DNA of 64,000 nt from Anisodus tanguticus (GCA_034509755.1 CM067543.1:57964653-58028652), one strand, 5' to 3'. Positions 23,441-34,635 are shown, numbered from the stretch's first letter. The notes: generated by a model from the sequence alone, not told the origin. Translations and numbers: made by a program.

Positions 23441-23799
23441 TGTTGAATTCTCTCACATCTGTTAGGGATGGGAGACTTGGTCTCTTTATATGGACTTAGA
23501 AATTCTTCCCACATAAGCTAGCTTTTGAGGTTGAGTTAGACCCAAAATCTATTCTTTACATGATATCAGAGCCGGACCCATCCAATTTTTTATTTCACCG
23601 ATGTTGGACCCTTATTTATATTGTCCACGCTCTAGTTGCAGATCTGGGCGTGTGGGGGTGGGGGGTGGGGGGTGGGGTGGGTGAATTCTCCCACATTGGC
23701 TAGGGATGAGGGACTTGGTCTCTTTATATGGACTTGGAAAATTCTCCCCTCATAAGCTAGCTTTTGGAGTTGAGTTAGGCCCAAGATCCATTCTTTACA
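23441..23799 (+). mobile_element. TRIM with 120-bp terminal repeats
   Basis: Two direct repeats of about 120 bp (23441-23560 and about 23678-23799) share GACTTGGTCTCTTTATATGG, CATAAGCTAGCTTTTG and the end ATTCTTTACA. The first is followed at once by TGATATCAGAGCCGG, a nearly perfect methionine-tRNA primer site. A G-rich tract (GGGGGTGGGGGG type, 23655-23680) precedes the second. The internal domain is only about 117 bp and encodes nothing. The LTR motif AGCTAGCTTTTGGGGTTGAG is widespread in dicot TRIMs, by my recollection of that class. The target-site duplication is unclear (CTCCT versus CTACG). Confidence 0.82.
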
Positions 23800-24052
23800 C
23801 TACGATCCACCCAATAAAAGTAAGAAATTGTAGAGTAACTAAATAGAGGGAACTATGGCAACAATTTATCCATATAGATGCATGATATGTATTTGTTACG
23901 TATTAGATAACCAACTCAATTGATGCGTGATATTCGTTTGTCAGAAAGAAAATGACAATTTAGAGGTAGGTTAAAAGTAATTTCATAAATATGTCTTTGA
24001 GCAATTTTGATTCTTCAAATTTACTAAAAATAAGTATTTCTTTTATTTTCGT
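23800..24052. other. Intergenic, no gene seen
   Basis: Short AT-rich spacer between a TRIM and a LINE tail, with no recognisable feature. Confidence 0.4.
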
Positions 24053-24060
24053 CAAATGTT

Positions 24061-24542
24061 AACAACAACAACATATTCAGTGAAATTCTACAAAGTGAGG
24101 TCTGGGAAGGGTAGATTGTACGCAGATCTTACCTCTACCTTGGTAGGTAGAGATGTTGTTTCTAATAGACCCTCGGCACAAGGACAAGCAATTCAAAACA
24201 GTACATAAAGCGATGAGAAAATACTATAAACAACACTACGATAATCAATACGATAATCGAAATACAAGAGACAACATATAATAGCAGAAATAAAAGAACA
24301 AGAAACTATAAGAGTACCACTACGACTACTAGTATGAACAAATAAGTAAAAGAATACGCAACTACCTACTAGCCTTATACCCTAATTCGTGTCCTCCACA
24401 AACTCCAATCTAAGGTCATGTCCTCAGTAAGCTGGACATGTGCCATGTCTTGTTTAATCACTTCTTCGGCCTAGCTACCTCTACCTCTACCTCTCTTGAA
24501 ATCTTTTATAACTAACATCTCACACTTCCGCACTAGGTCATC
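24061..24542 (-). mobile_element. RTE LINE 3' end with target-site duplication
   Basis: This 5'-truncated LINE is on the minus strand. Its 3' AACAACAACA tail lies at 24061 and the body shows AGGTCTGGGAAGGGTAG and CATGTCCTCAGTAAG, matching the element at 19349-22453. A 13-bp direct duplication CAAATGTTAACAA occurs at 24053-24065 and 24543-24555, part of which overlaps the tail. It carries only 3' untranslated sequence and the last few RT codons. Confidence 0.85.
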
Positions 24543-24879
24543 CAAATGTTAACAAACCAAATAGTTATTAGGCTTAATGAGGACGTGAAAACAAGAGTTT
24601 AACAAGAAACAGTAGAAAAGTCTTATCAAATCTTTAATTTGATTTCGATGTATATCGATCAGATCATTACTTTATGTGTCAAATATTTCAATATCATTGC
24701 ATCGATATTTTTGTTTTGTTCCAACAGTGTGTTCATGACAAACTACACTAAACACCAAGTATAAATATAATAAATTGCACATCAAAAAATGTACCAGTAG
24801 AAGTAAATCAGAAATAATAGAAACTACAAAAACTACACCTTTAAATATGAGTTTCCTTTAAATCTAACAGATCAAAAGG

Positions 24880-24985
24880 AGATAAAAAATTTGCATTTCT
24901 ACCAGAGGTTGTTTTCACGACTAGAACTTATGACCTCCTGATCACAGAGCATCAACTTTACCAGTTACTCCAAGGCTCCCTTCAA
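24880..24985 (-). mobile_element. tRNA-derived SINE (minus strand), truncated
   Basis: Read on the minus strand, GGAGCCTTGGAGTAACTGGTAAAG gives a box A (seen from 24984) and GAGGTCATAAGTTCTAGTCG a decayed box B about 30 bp further. GTGAAAACAACCTCTGG follows. This order matches a SINE type common in Solanaceae. The 3' half is missing. Confidence 0.65.
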
Positions 24986-25841
24986 AAAGCTTACTTTTGA
25001 TAAACTTAAAAAAATATATTAGACCTACCCAAGATCTATATATAAAGGACTGTTGTAAACATACTTCCAAATATAAGGATCATTTTTATCATTTTCTTGT
25101 ATATAGACTTTTCTCACTTAATAATAATAATTATTTTTATGTTTTTGTTTTATTAAATCACTTGAATATATCAGTTGATATGATTTGGTACTTTGATGTA
25201 GACACTTTTTGACTGCTTTAAATCCTAATCCTCTTTTAGCACCTCTATTATTTAAAATTAGAAGAAATAGAGCAACATCATTAGTACTATAAGGCTATAA
25301 GCTACATGTTGGAGAAAATCAATATAGGTGAGATGAGGTGGAGCACGTGCAAGAACAAACGTGTAATTCTTCTAGCTACTTTTTTTTTGCGTGGTAGTAT
25401 TTTATAACTTTATAAGAAGTTATAATTTTGTTGACATTGGATGTACTTAATTATTAAATAATTGAATTAAAAACTTATGTTATTTTGATAGTCGCGTAAA
25501 AGTTAAAGACATCATAATCATTTAGATACAGATGATTTTGTTTAGTTTTAAATTAGATAAGCAAGCGCTAATTAGCCCAAAAAAAACGTCGCTGAATCTT
25601 TTTATTGGCTACACTTTTTTTTAAACATTTCTTTTGTCCCAAATTAAAAAAAATGACTTTTTTTACCATTTACTGTATTAGTTACCTTTATAAACACACA
25701 ACAGAAAAGAAAAAAAAAAAAGGAAAATCATACCGTCATATCTAATCTTTAAATGGATTTTATGCATGCTACAACGCGGAATTTCTGTTTCATTTTCACC
25801 ATAAAATGTTTTTTTAGCTCTTGATTCATGTATACCAACTA
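24986..25841. other. AT-rich intergenic, no gene seen
   Basis: Poly-T and poly-A runs and short open frames only; no domain or element border recognised. Confidence 0.45.
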
Positions 25842-26013
25842 AGGTTGTGGTGGGATGGATCGAGTTCCTCCCTTCTTAACAAAAAAATTTGGGTTCGAAC
25901 TCTGGTATGAATTTTTTTTTATTAGAGAGCGCTTCCCTTAAATTGGTCTTACACAACGCGAATCAAAATCAGTTGGAACCCTAATACAGGTACCGGATGA
26001 GAAACAAAAAAAG
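25842..26013 (+). mobile_element. tRNA-derived SINE
   Basis: Box A (GGTTGTGGTGGGATGG, about 25843) and an excellent B box (GGGTTCGAACTC, 25891-25902) form an RNA polymerase III promoter. The body contains TTAGAGAGCGCTTCCC and a tail ending in ACAGGTACCGGATGAG, followed by an A-rich end at about 26000. The same body occurs in decayed form at 12380-12545 and 14330-14475, so this is one SINE family. Confidence 0.75.
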
Positions 26014-26070
26014 GTCTTGATATATGCATAAATAATTCACTTCTTGAAATTTTTGTATTTCTTATATGTG

Positions 26071-27083
26071 TGGGATACAACAATTGCAGAAAACGGGAAG
26101 TAAGTAACTGCTAACTATTACAACAAACTGAAATTACAAAAAACTGAAATTTCAACAAACTGAAATTACAACCACTTTGATATTTTGTTGGGTCGAGTGA
26201 TGATACTCTGTCTTTAAGATAAGATTGCCCCGTATATATCCTTTTAGGTTCTGGACAATAGTCTCCAAAAATAAAACAACAACTTAACAAATGAGCAAAG
26301 GAAACTCAAGTGTTACTTTGAAGAACTTAGAGTAACGAAATAATGCTGGAGAGTAAGAAGAAGAGTTCTGATTTTTTATGTCTCGATTCTGAACAATTGA
26401 GCCAAGCCAAATGCTTCAATTTATAGTGTAAGGAGGGTGACTTCTCAACTAGCCAACTAATGACTCTTAATAGCCATGTAATGGCAATTAGTGAGGAGTT
26501 ATATTCAGCCAAGCAAATGACTGAATTTATGTGCAAAGTAATGGAGATTTAACTCTCCAAAACCAACCCAAAAGGCAGAAATTTTATGCCTTCCGTCGTT
26601 CCCAATTTTATCCTTTCTAAAACTTCAGGGACCAAATGTAAATATTAAATAATTTGGATCCAAAAAGATAATATTAGAAGAAGCCCACGGCCCGAGCCCG
26701 GACCGAACGGGCGACGGCGCGTGGGGGCTTAGCCTCGAACCCAAGCACACCTAGATCCTCCCTCCTTCAAACACATGGATTACCCCTTGGGGTCCCAAAC
26801 CTTTATCCATTTTTAGACTTATAAAATGAACAAATCTTTCTTTCCCCACCGATGAGGGAGATTTGTTCCACTCCATATTTTCATGCTTCAAACACCTCAC
26901 TTCGTGGACCAATATCTCTTTCATTTCTTAACGAAATTTGACGATCCTTGGCCTTATGGTCATCTACTCACTTAGTAGATTATGCACGTGTGAAGAATCA
27001 AAGTCTCCAACATGTGAAACCCTAGTGTTTAAATCATTTAAAGATGGGTGGACGCAACTCCCACCAAAGATAAATTTCCAACA
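26071..27083 (-). repeat. Solo LTR, copia family of 2797-3970
   Basis: The block is bounded by TG...CA and flanked by ATATG (26066-26070) and ACATG (27084-27088), which differ by one base. It is the reverse complement of the LTR at 2797-3970, sharing AAATTTCCAACA at its right edge and GGGGTCCCAAACC. No internal retroelement sequence adjoins either side, so it is a solo LTR left by recombination. It keeps CACGTG at 26985-26990. Confidence 0.85.
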
Positions 27084-27439
27084 ACATGTACCTTAAAATA
27101 TCTACATATAACAATTTGGGAACTATAAGGACAATTGCATGTATCTATATGATGTTCAATTGATCATCATTTATAGTCTATGTGGCTCCAGTACTAGTGA
27201 TAGTAACGATACTAATCGATTGATATGAACAAATAAACACAAGCTGAAACATATTTAATACAGTTTTCAATTCTCTAAGACCCTTAGTCTGGTGAAAGAT
27301 GTTTTAAGAAAAGCTAATCAATTCAGTTATTTTTGACGACTTGAAATTTAAGCAAGTGTAAATATTCATGACATTTTATAAGGTTTCTACTCTAAAGTTC
27401 AAGTAAAGGAAGAATTGTGGTAATAGACAAATTATCAAT
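27084..27439. other. Spacer between two solo LTRs
   Basis: No gene or element is recognised in this 356-bp AT-rich spacer. Confidence 0.45.
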
Positions 27440-28599
27440 TGTTGGGTTACAAGGATTTGCAAGAAACGGAAATTACAAGTAACTGCTTATGTAAGAATTG
27501 AAATTACAATTCAACTAGAAAACTGAAAATTACAATATAACAACAAAACTGAAATTACAATATTTGTTGAACAAGAAGACCGGAAACTGCTTTGATTTTT
27601 GCTGAGTCGAGTGTGACACTCTGTCCTTAAAGACAATATTGCCCCGTATGTATCCTTTATACGTCCCGGACAATTCGTCTCCCAAGATAAAACAACAATG
27701 GAACAATTGAGCAAAGGAAACTCAAGAGCTACCGTGAAGAATATTGAATAATGAAATGATGCTTGAAAGTTATAGGAAGAACTGATTTTCTGGTTGTATA
27801 TTTTCGTGTATATCAAGTGTGCCTCAACAATGGTGTAAGGGGTGTTTATATAGGTGAGGAAGGGACTGTTTGACTGCCTCCATAACAGCCATTATTGGCC
27901 AAATAATGACCATTATGGAGGTAGTAAAGCCACCAAATTAAAGGAGAGAAATACCAACGGATGCCATTATAGGAGGTGTAATTCAGCCAAAATAAATGGC
28001 TGAATTGAGTGCTGGACGTTTCTGTTCGTGTCTGCCGAAATTCTGAATTTCTGGAAACTTCAGGGACCAAACTGTACATCTTGAAACTTCAGGAACTAAA
28101 CTGTACATCTGAAAGAATTCTGGTCCAAACTGTACATCTGAAACTTCTGGGATCAAACTATACTTCTGGAAAAGTTCTCTGGCCCAAAAAGATAATATCC
28201 TGTGGACCCGGAACCGGACGGGCGGGCGGCGCGCGTGTGGTCTTTTCTCGAACCGAAGCACATCTAGGTCCTCCCTCCTTTAAACACATGGGATACCCCT
28301 TGGGGTCCCAAACACCAAACCAATTTCGAGTCTTATATACACAACAATTCTTTCTTCCTCTACCGATGAGGGAGAATTGAACACAACACCACACTTTCCA
28401 TGCTTCAAACACCTCACTTCGTGGACCAATATCTCTTTCATTTCTCAATGAAATTTGACGATTCTTGGCCCTACGGTTATCTACGTACTTAGTAGATCAT
28501 GCATGTGTGAAGAACCGAATTCTCCAACATACGTAACACTAGTGTTTAAGCCGTTAAAGTTGGTCGGCCACAACTCCCGCCAAAGGCAAATTTCCAACA
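27440..28599 (-). repeat. Solo LTR with perfect TCAAT duplication
   Basis: This 1,160-bp block starts TGTTGGGTTACAAGG and ends TTTCCAACA. It is flanked by exact TCAAT copies at 27435-27439 and 28600-28604. It belongs to the same copia LTR family as 2797-3970 and 26071-27083 and has the same orientation as the latter. Open frames within it, such as 28009-28380, are LTR sequence and not genes. Confidence 0.93.
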
Positions 28600-28925
28600 T
28601 CAATGTCTAAAATTAATCAATTTACGATGAATCGTCTCCGTACGAAATACAAAATATGTTATAGGTGAAGGGTGGCCTTAATGTTGTTATATATATGTTG
28701 ATCGACTAGGCCGGTTAACCGTCAGCCATAAATCATAATATTATACAACAACCAACTTTACTAATCTAAAGTTCTTTTGCTTGTTCTAGTTTTAAGTCAA
28801 CTTGTTTATATTCATTAATGATTCCTCTCCTATATCCATTGAACCATAAGAACTTTTGCTACTTGGCTTTTAATTTATAAAATTAATCATGTTATGACCC
28901 AAATTAAATTGTTTACTTTAACCTC

Positions 28926-29336
28926 GGGAAAATATTTAAAATACATCCTAACCTTTGTCTGGATTGAAATGACATTTATCTGAAAAAATTGAATCAAAAT
29001 CCAACGCGACATAAGTCAAGACTCAATTATGAAAGAATATAGTGATTCACAAGATCAAATTCCAAGAGAATCAACTGCTTTCTCCATGAAAAAATTAAGA
29101 GTGTAGGAAAGAATTCATTTTTTGTTATATTTGAAGAGTGAAATGACCTGAAAATGACCGAATTTCTTTATTTTGGTCTTTTGTTCATCACATGTTTGAA
29201 TTGTTTCCAGCTCACTCGATAAATGCCAAAGAGATTTCTTAAAAATATATCCAGGGGGTAATAGGACCCCCGTAAAGGTTAAATGTGTTACAACAAATTC
29301 GGATAAAAATTGAGATGTATTTTAGGAATTTTTCCC
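28926..29336. mobile_element. Mutator-type MITE (411 bp) with 9-bp duplication
   Basis: Terminal inverted repeats GGGAAAATATTTAAAATACATC and the reverse complement of GATGTATTTTAGGAATTTTTCCC agree at most positions. They are flanked by perfect 9-bp copies of TTTAACCTC (28917-28925 and 29337-29345). A 9-bp duplication is diagnostic for Mutator-like elements. No transposase is present. Confidence 0.88.
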
Positions 29337-29360
29337 TTTAACCTCCATTGCATTTGTTAA

Positions 29361-30190
29361 TGTTGGATTTGATGTTGTGACATTTGACCCAACGTATCTT
29401 CTGAAGTATTGATTTGAATGTATAAGAATGTTGGGACAAATGTTGCACAACATTCAGACCAACATTTTCAGAACTGATTTTGCCTTACTTCACGTAATGA
29501 TTACTATGTAGTAAATATGACTTGGCAAGGTAAAAAGAAGTTGGTAAACACGTGTGAAGAACGAGTCAAGGCTGCTGCTTTTCGTGAGGAACAAGTTAAA
29601 GTTGTTAGAGGTTTTTATTCCTTGATCGTCTCCAACCAATCCTCCCAGCTGCCCACATTTTCCTTAACCTCCAAAATCAATCGATGAGCTTTTCAAGGAA
29701 GACTCTGTATTATAAATTAAGAGGTTACTACAGTGAATCGATATCCAGAATCAGAAAGCAAAAAATATTAAGAGAGCTCTCAAAATTTCATCTCAGAAAT
29801 CTGGATCACAAGTGTTGCCTGAGTGTGTTGGCAACATTCTGTCCAACATTATAATTGTTATTTAGATTCTAGATTAGTTTTGTATGGAGCGATTGTAATG
29901 AGAGGTTGTCTATGTCTACTTAGTTGGATTTTTCAGGCAAAAGTCATATGCGACTTCAACTTTTAATTCCTTTCCGTTTTATATTGTAAATCTGTAAAGA
30001 AAGGAATTTGTACTGTTGTATATAATATATATACGGTACATTTGGTAATTGACCATCATAAGCTATATGATATATATAACTTATGAAAATTTAAACCTTT
30101 GTATTCTTTAAATTCTGATGCATTTACTCTTTAAAGTTTCTATTTTGCTAAGTGTTGTTACTGGTGTCGGACGACATAATTGCCGACATT
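29361..30190 (+). repeat. Possible LTR fragment of another copia family
   Basis: The stretch begins TGTTGGATTTGATGTTG and contains repeated CAACATT-type motifs. A TATA-like CTGTATTATAAATTAAGAG lies near 29707, with several poly(A)-signal-like sites after 30000. This resembles long plant copia LTRs, but no partner LTR, primer site or duplication was found and the right border is a guess. Confidence 0.3.
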
Positions 30191-30785
30191 CGAAAATTGA
30201 ATTGACATTCAATTTATTTCATCTCTTATTTTTAGTTCTCGTAACATTTGACACCCTTCAGCATCATTTATCACATTGTTATTTATTATTTCACAAAATC
30301 TACTTTGTTGTCTTATAATTAAGCATTAAATTGACTCCACCAATAACTAGTATTCTAGTTTTGCTCCTTCTCAAAAGATACCTATAGACCACACATAGGC
30401 AACTCATGATATGAGAAAGTTACTAAAGTCATGCCTAACGTAAATCTTATCAATATTCTCAATTTCTAGTCACTTTACTATTAGTCTTGATCTTAAGACA
30501 ACGTTTTCACCCAAACTTATTTCGATAAAACTTTATATGACTAAATTAAGATAAAGTCTACAGCTAATTTAATAGTTTGAAAAATTACCGTCCCAGTTAA
30601 ATTAGATACGGGCCTCTTATTTTAACCAGGTTTAACAGGAAATAATTCGCAAACAATTACTTCTCAGACCGCTATTGCAGCTCACTACTATTTCGAAACT
30701 CTGTAAACTTTAGCAGCTTTTTAATATAAAAATAAAATTTGAATAAAAATGCTTCAGACTAAAACACGGAAAAATTTCAAACATA
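30191..30785. other. AT-rich intergenic, no gene seen
   Basis: No recognisable coding sequence or element border. Confidence 0.4.
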
Positions 30786-30789
30786 CTGT

Positions 30790-31081
30790 GTTGGAGAAGC
30801 TTTACAACTGAAACTCTTGCACACTGCTAAAGTTCAAAAAATCCTTACAAGTGAAGCTTTAGCACACTACGATGGTGTTTCAAACTTTTACATTTGAAAC
30901 CTCATCACAATGTGATAAATTTGAGAACTCCCTACATATGAAACTCCAACACAATGTTACGCAGTTTCGAACTTTTATATGTGAAACTTCATCACAATAT
31001 GATGAATTTGAAAACTCCCCACATATACTTTTACATGTGAAATTCCAGTACGATGTTATAGAATTTAAACTTTTACTTGCT
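30790..31081. repeat. Degenerate ~42/85-bp tandem repeats
   Basis: A motif of the form ACATGTGAAACTCCA...ACAATGTTA...TTTGAAC recurs about every 42 bp, for example TTACATTTGAAACC (30889), ACATATGAAACTCC (30936), TATATGTGAAACTTC (30976) and TACATGTGAAATTCC (31031). An 85-bp higher-order unit fits best. The open frame at 30872-31084 is a by-product. Confidence 0.6.
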
Positions 31082-31201
31082 TAGTTAAGTGTATTTTTCA
31101 TTAAATTTTATATTATATAAAAATAACTATTTTTCACTTACATTTCAATGGGTGGCTAAATATTAACAACATGGCATTGAAAATCAAAATTCCTCCATGA
31201 C

Positions 31202-31511
31202 TTTTTAGTAGTATATGTATTTAATTAAAATTGCTTCTTCTTTTTTTCTTTCCATAGCATTCATCACATACATAAGAATTAGTGTTATATCATTAAAATG
31301 TAGCATACACAAACTTTTTAGTAGTATATGTAGTTAATTAAAATTGCTTCTTCTTTTTTTCTTTCCATAGAATTCATCACATACATAAGAATTAGTGTTA
31401 TATCATTAAAATGTAGGATACACAAACTTTTTAGTAGTATATGTATTTAATTAAAATTGCTTCTTCTTTTTTTCTTTCTTTCAATAGCATTCATCACATA
31501 CATAAGAATTA
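31202..31511. repeat. 113-bp tandem repeat, about 2.7 copies
   Basis: Units start at 31202, 31315 and 31428 with TTTTTAGTAGTATATGTA. They run through CTTCTTCTTTTTTTCTTTC and CATCACATACATAAGAATTA to a CATACACAAAC end. The first two units are nearly identical. The third stops at about 31511, where the truncated LTR begins. Confidence 0.9.
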
Positions 31512-32467
31512 AGGAAGAGATTTTATCTACTCTTCTCTTTTGTCTCTCTGTATATAGTGTGTCTCTGTAGTGTATATCTTGTGTATATGTAAGGATTTGA
31601 TCACTGTTTTTCAGCCACTGTTTTGTTGAATTTCAGTCACTGTTTCGTGGCTTTTTGCTGTCTGTTTTTCGTGTGTTTTTAGTCTTATGTGCTGTGCAGA
31701 ATTGAGCCAACAACTGCTCAATATATAGCATGGAAGAGGGGCTGTCCAACTGCCAAAAACAAGGCTGTAATGGCATTAAGGGAGGCCATTAAAACAGCCA
31801 AGTATTGGTCGTTAAGGCCATTGAAAGAGGTCATGTCCAAATGCCCAAGTAATGGGTCATTAATAGAGGAGTTAATCAGCCAAGTAATGCCTCAAAAAAC
31901 AGTTCCAACGGAGGCAGAATCAACTTTCCAGAAACTCTGGAGACCAAACTGTATATATGAAAGAATTCAGGTCCAAATTGTACATATGAAACTTTAAGGA
32001 TCAAAACTGTACATCTGGCAGAGTTCTCTGGTCCAAAAAGATAATATCGAAAAGTCCCCACAGCCCACGACCCACAACCCCGGCCCCATGACCCCACACG
32101 GACCGGACGGGCGGCGCGCGCGTGTGGGCTTAGCCTTGAACCCAAAGACATCTAGGTCTTCCCTCCTTTAAACACATGGGATACCCCTTGGGGTCCCAAA
32201 CCCTTTACCAATTAGAGACTTATATAGAGAGCAATTCTTCCTATTCCCACCGATGTGGTAGATTTGTCCCACACCACATTTCCATGCCTCAAACACCTTA
32301 CTTCGTGGACCAATATCTCTTTCATTCCTCAATGAAATTTGACGATTCTTGGCCCTACGGTCATCTACTCACTTCGTAGATCATGCATGTGCAAAGAGAC
32401 AAGGTCTAGTGTTTAATTCATCAAAGATGGGTGGACGCATCTCCCCGCCAAAGGTAAATTTCCAACA
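31512..32467 (-). repeat. Truncated LTR of the same copia family
   Basis: The right edge ends TTTCCAACA, matching the U3 start of the other copies. The block shares CTTCGTGGACCAATATCTC and the GC-rich GGACGGGCGGCGCGCGCG segment. On the left it loses the terminal U5 part and abuts the 113-bp repeat. No direct duplication can be assigned. A CATGTG at 32386-32391 replaces the CACGTG of two other copies. Confidence 0.8.
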
Positions 32468-33350
32468 TATATAATTAAAAATAATTATTTTTATTCTATT
32501 TTCATTATATAATTTTTCGACAAAGAAAATTCAACTAAATTCCCTGCCCTCTTACTAGTTCCGCCCATGTACACTAGTACGTGTATATATCTGTCCTGTT
32601 ATATATTACTACTATTAAACACATTGAAGAAAGAGTGCCACCCGTGCTCCTGTGTAACAAATAAGTGAAGGGAATGGAGAAATTTCGGCTCTTAGTAGGG
32701 ACGGCTTTTATTCTTTTAATGAATTTTTGGGATATTGATCTGATTTAGTCGGACCAGTAAGTTTCGAATTATATAATTACAAAAAATAAAAATAGGCTAG
32801 CTCCCGAACCATAGACGTCTTTGTTATGATATTACACAGTGGTGTCTACACTAAATATGAGTGGATCATTTGGGACCTTTGTTAGGTGAGAAGCTAAGAA
32901 TATGGGATTGGTTTGGTTTTTTCCATGGCCATCTTTTTCAGAAATCCGAGAATCTCTATATGAACCTTATCTAATTGATAAAATTTGGTTTTTTCTTATC
33001 TGTTCTAAAAAGAAAATAGGGTCTAACATATTGGATGTATCAATAAAATTTCATATTGATAGTTGGTTCAAAGCGAATAAAATTTTACAATATGTGTGGT
33101 ACTTAGTGAATCATTATATAAAGTATAAAAACACGTATATTTATGATTAGCCATGTGGCCCTTAATTCAAGGAAAAGTTTATTGGGTACGCGAACAAAAT
33201 ATCATATTGAAATTGATAAGAATAATAAGTTATATATAAGGGGTAGGATATAATCTTCTTAATGATGCTTGGTTTATTAAATAAAATCCTACAAACTTGT
33301 TTTATTAGTGAATAATAGTATAATATTCATTACATATTTTGTAATTATTA
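32468..33350. other. AT-rich intergenic, no gene seen
   Basis: An open frame of 82 codons at 32902-33150 has no recognisable domain and no gene-like context; it is not called. Confidence 0.45.
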
Positions 33351-33646
33351 GTGATGTATAATTATGATAGTTATAGGATCCTAATTGTAGTAGGACTCCA
33401 CATTGTACATACTATATGTATTTGTATTAATGAGAAAGACCCTGCAAGAAAGATTAATATAATCTTATGTGATATCAAGAGTCAAACCCTAAAAACACCT
33501 AAACCCCTCCCAATTTTCGGTAGTAGCCCCCTTCCCCCCCAACTCATCTAATTCTTCTTTCCATCATACGTTCACCGCCACGAATATCAAGAATTTTATT
33601 CCCTTAAGTTTTGATCAGGAAGACGGTCAATACTCATCGTGGGTAT
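33351..33646 (+). mobile_element. Copia LTR/leader/gag-start fragment
   Basis: A TATCAAGAGTC-type primer-site remnant lies at 33472-33483. At 33590-33646 the frame reads NFIPLSFDQEDGQYSSW, similar to the start of plant copia gag. Upstream DNA, with TTGTATTAATGAGAAAG near 33421, looks like a short LTR end. The fragment stops where Athila-type sequence begins. Confidence 0.45.
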
Positions 33647-34545
33647 AAGTTCTATTGAGGAACCACCAACCCTTGAGCTCAAGCCACTTTCAAGCCATTT
33701 GGAGTATAAGTTCCTTGGGCCAAATGATTCTTTGCCAGTTATTATCTCATCAAAGCTCAATAAAAGTCAAGTGGAAGCTTTATTGTCGATCTTGAGAACT
33801 TATAGAAGAGCAATCGGGTAGACTATTGTGGACATCTGAGGGATACGTCCAGGTGTGTGTACACATCAAATTCATCGTGAAGAGAATAGTACCCCGAGTG
33901 TTGAGCATCAAAGGAGGTTGAACTCCTCAATGTAAGAGATTGTTAAGAAAGAAATTATTAAGTGGTTAGATGTCGGGGTAGTGTACCCATCCGATTGTGC
34001 ATGGGTGTGCCCCATGCAATGTGTATCGAAGAAAGGAGGTATCACAATAGTCCCAAATGATAAAAATGAGTTGATACCAATGAAGACGGTAATCGGATGG
34101 AGAGTTTGCATGGACTACCAAAAGTTGAATAGCGCTACAAGGAAGGATCACATCCCTCTACCTTTCATTGATCAAATGCTTGATAGGTTGGCGGAAAAAT
34201 CTTATTATTGCTTTTTGGACGGGTACTCTAGCTACAATCAAATCCAAATAGCCCTGAAGACCAAGAAAAGACCACCTTCACTTGTCCATATGGTATATAT
34301 GCCTTTCGAAGGATGTCTTTTTGTCTTTGCAATGCTCCCGCCACTTTCCAACGTTGCATGGTGTCAATTTTGAATGATCTAGTGAAAGATGTTATGGAGG
34401 TTTTCATGGATGACTTCTCCGTGGTTGGGGAGTCCTTTGAAGCTTGCTTGGAGAATCTCTCCCTAGTATTGAAGAGATGTGAAGACACCAATTTGGTCTT
34501 AAATTGGGAGAATCTCTCTAGTAACATGTCTTGTTTTTCGAGATA
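33647..34545 (+). pseudogene. Athila-type Ty3-gypsy reverse transcriptase remnant
   Basis: The forward strand encodes parts of a gypsy RT: LEYKFLGPNDSLPVIIS (33687), VCMDYQKLNSATRKDHIPLPFIDQ (about 34107), YYCFLDGYSSYNQI (about 34203) and VFMDDFSVVG (about 34400) with the FMDD catalytic box. Phrases such as RKDHIPLPFIDQMLDRLA point to the Athila lineage. Stops lie at 33819-33821 and after it, and the frame shifts near 34300-34320. It ends about 90 bp from exon 4 of the glutamine synthetase fragment. Confidence 0.88.
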
Positions 34546-34635
34546 CTAATCTCACTTTCTATAGACTGTTACATGTAAATTTTTTTATATTATCAGTATA
34601 TAAAAGTCAAACTCAAACGTAAAGGTGCTACTCAC

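Noticed and set aside
28009..28380. 123-codon open frame
   Set aside because: It lies wholly inside the solo LTR at 27440-28599 and overlaps frames on the other strand.
31202..31511. Possible CRISPR-like or satellite array
   Set aside because: Units are contiguous 113-bp repeats without spacers, in a plant genome; an ordinary tandem repeat.
32902..33150. 82-codon aromatic-rich frame
   Set aside because: No domain, no intron signals and strong AT bias; random frame more likely.
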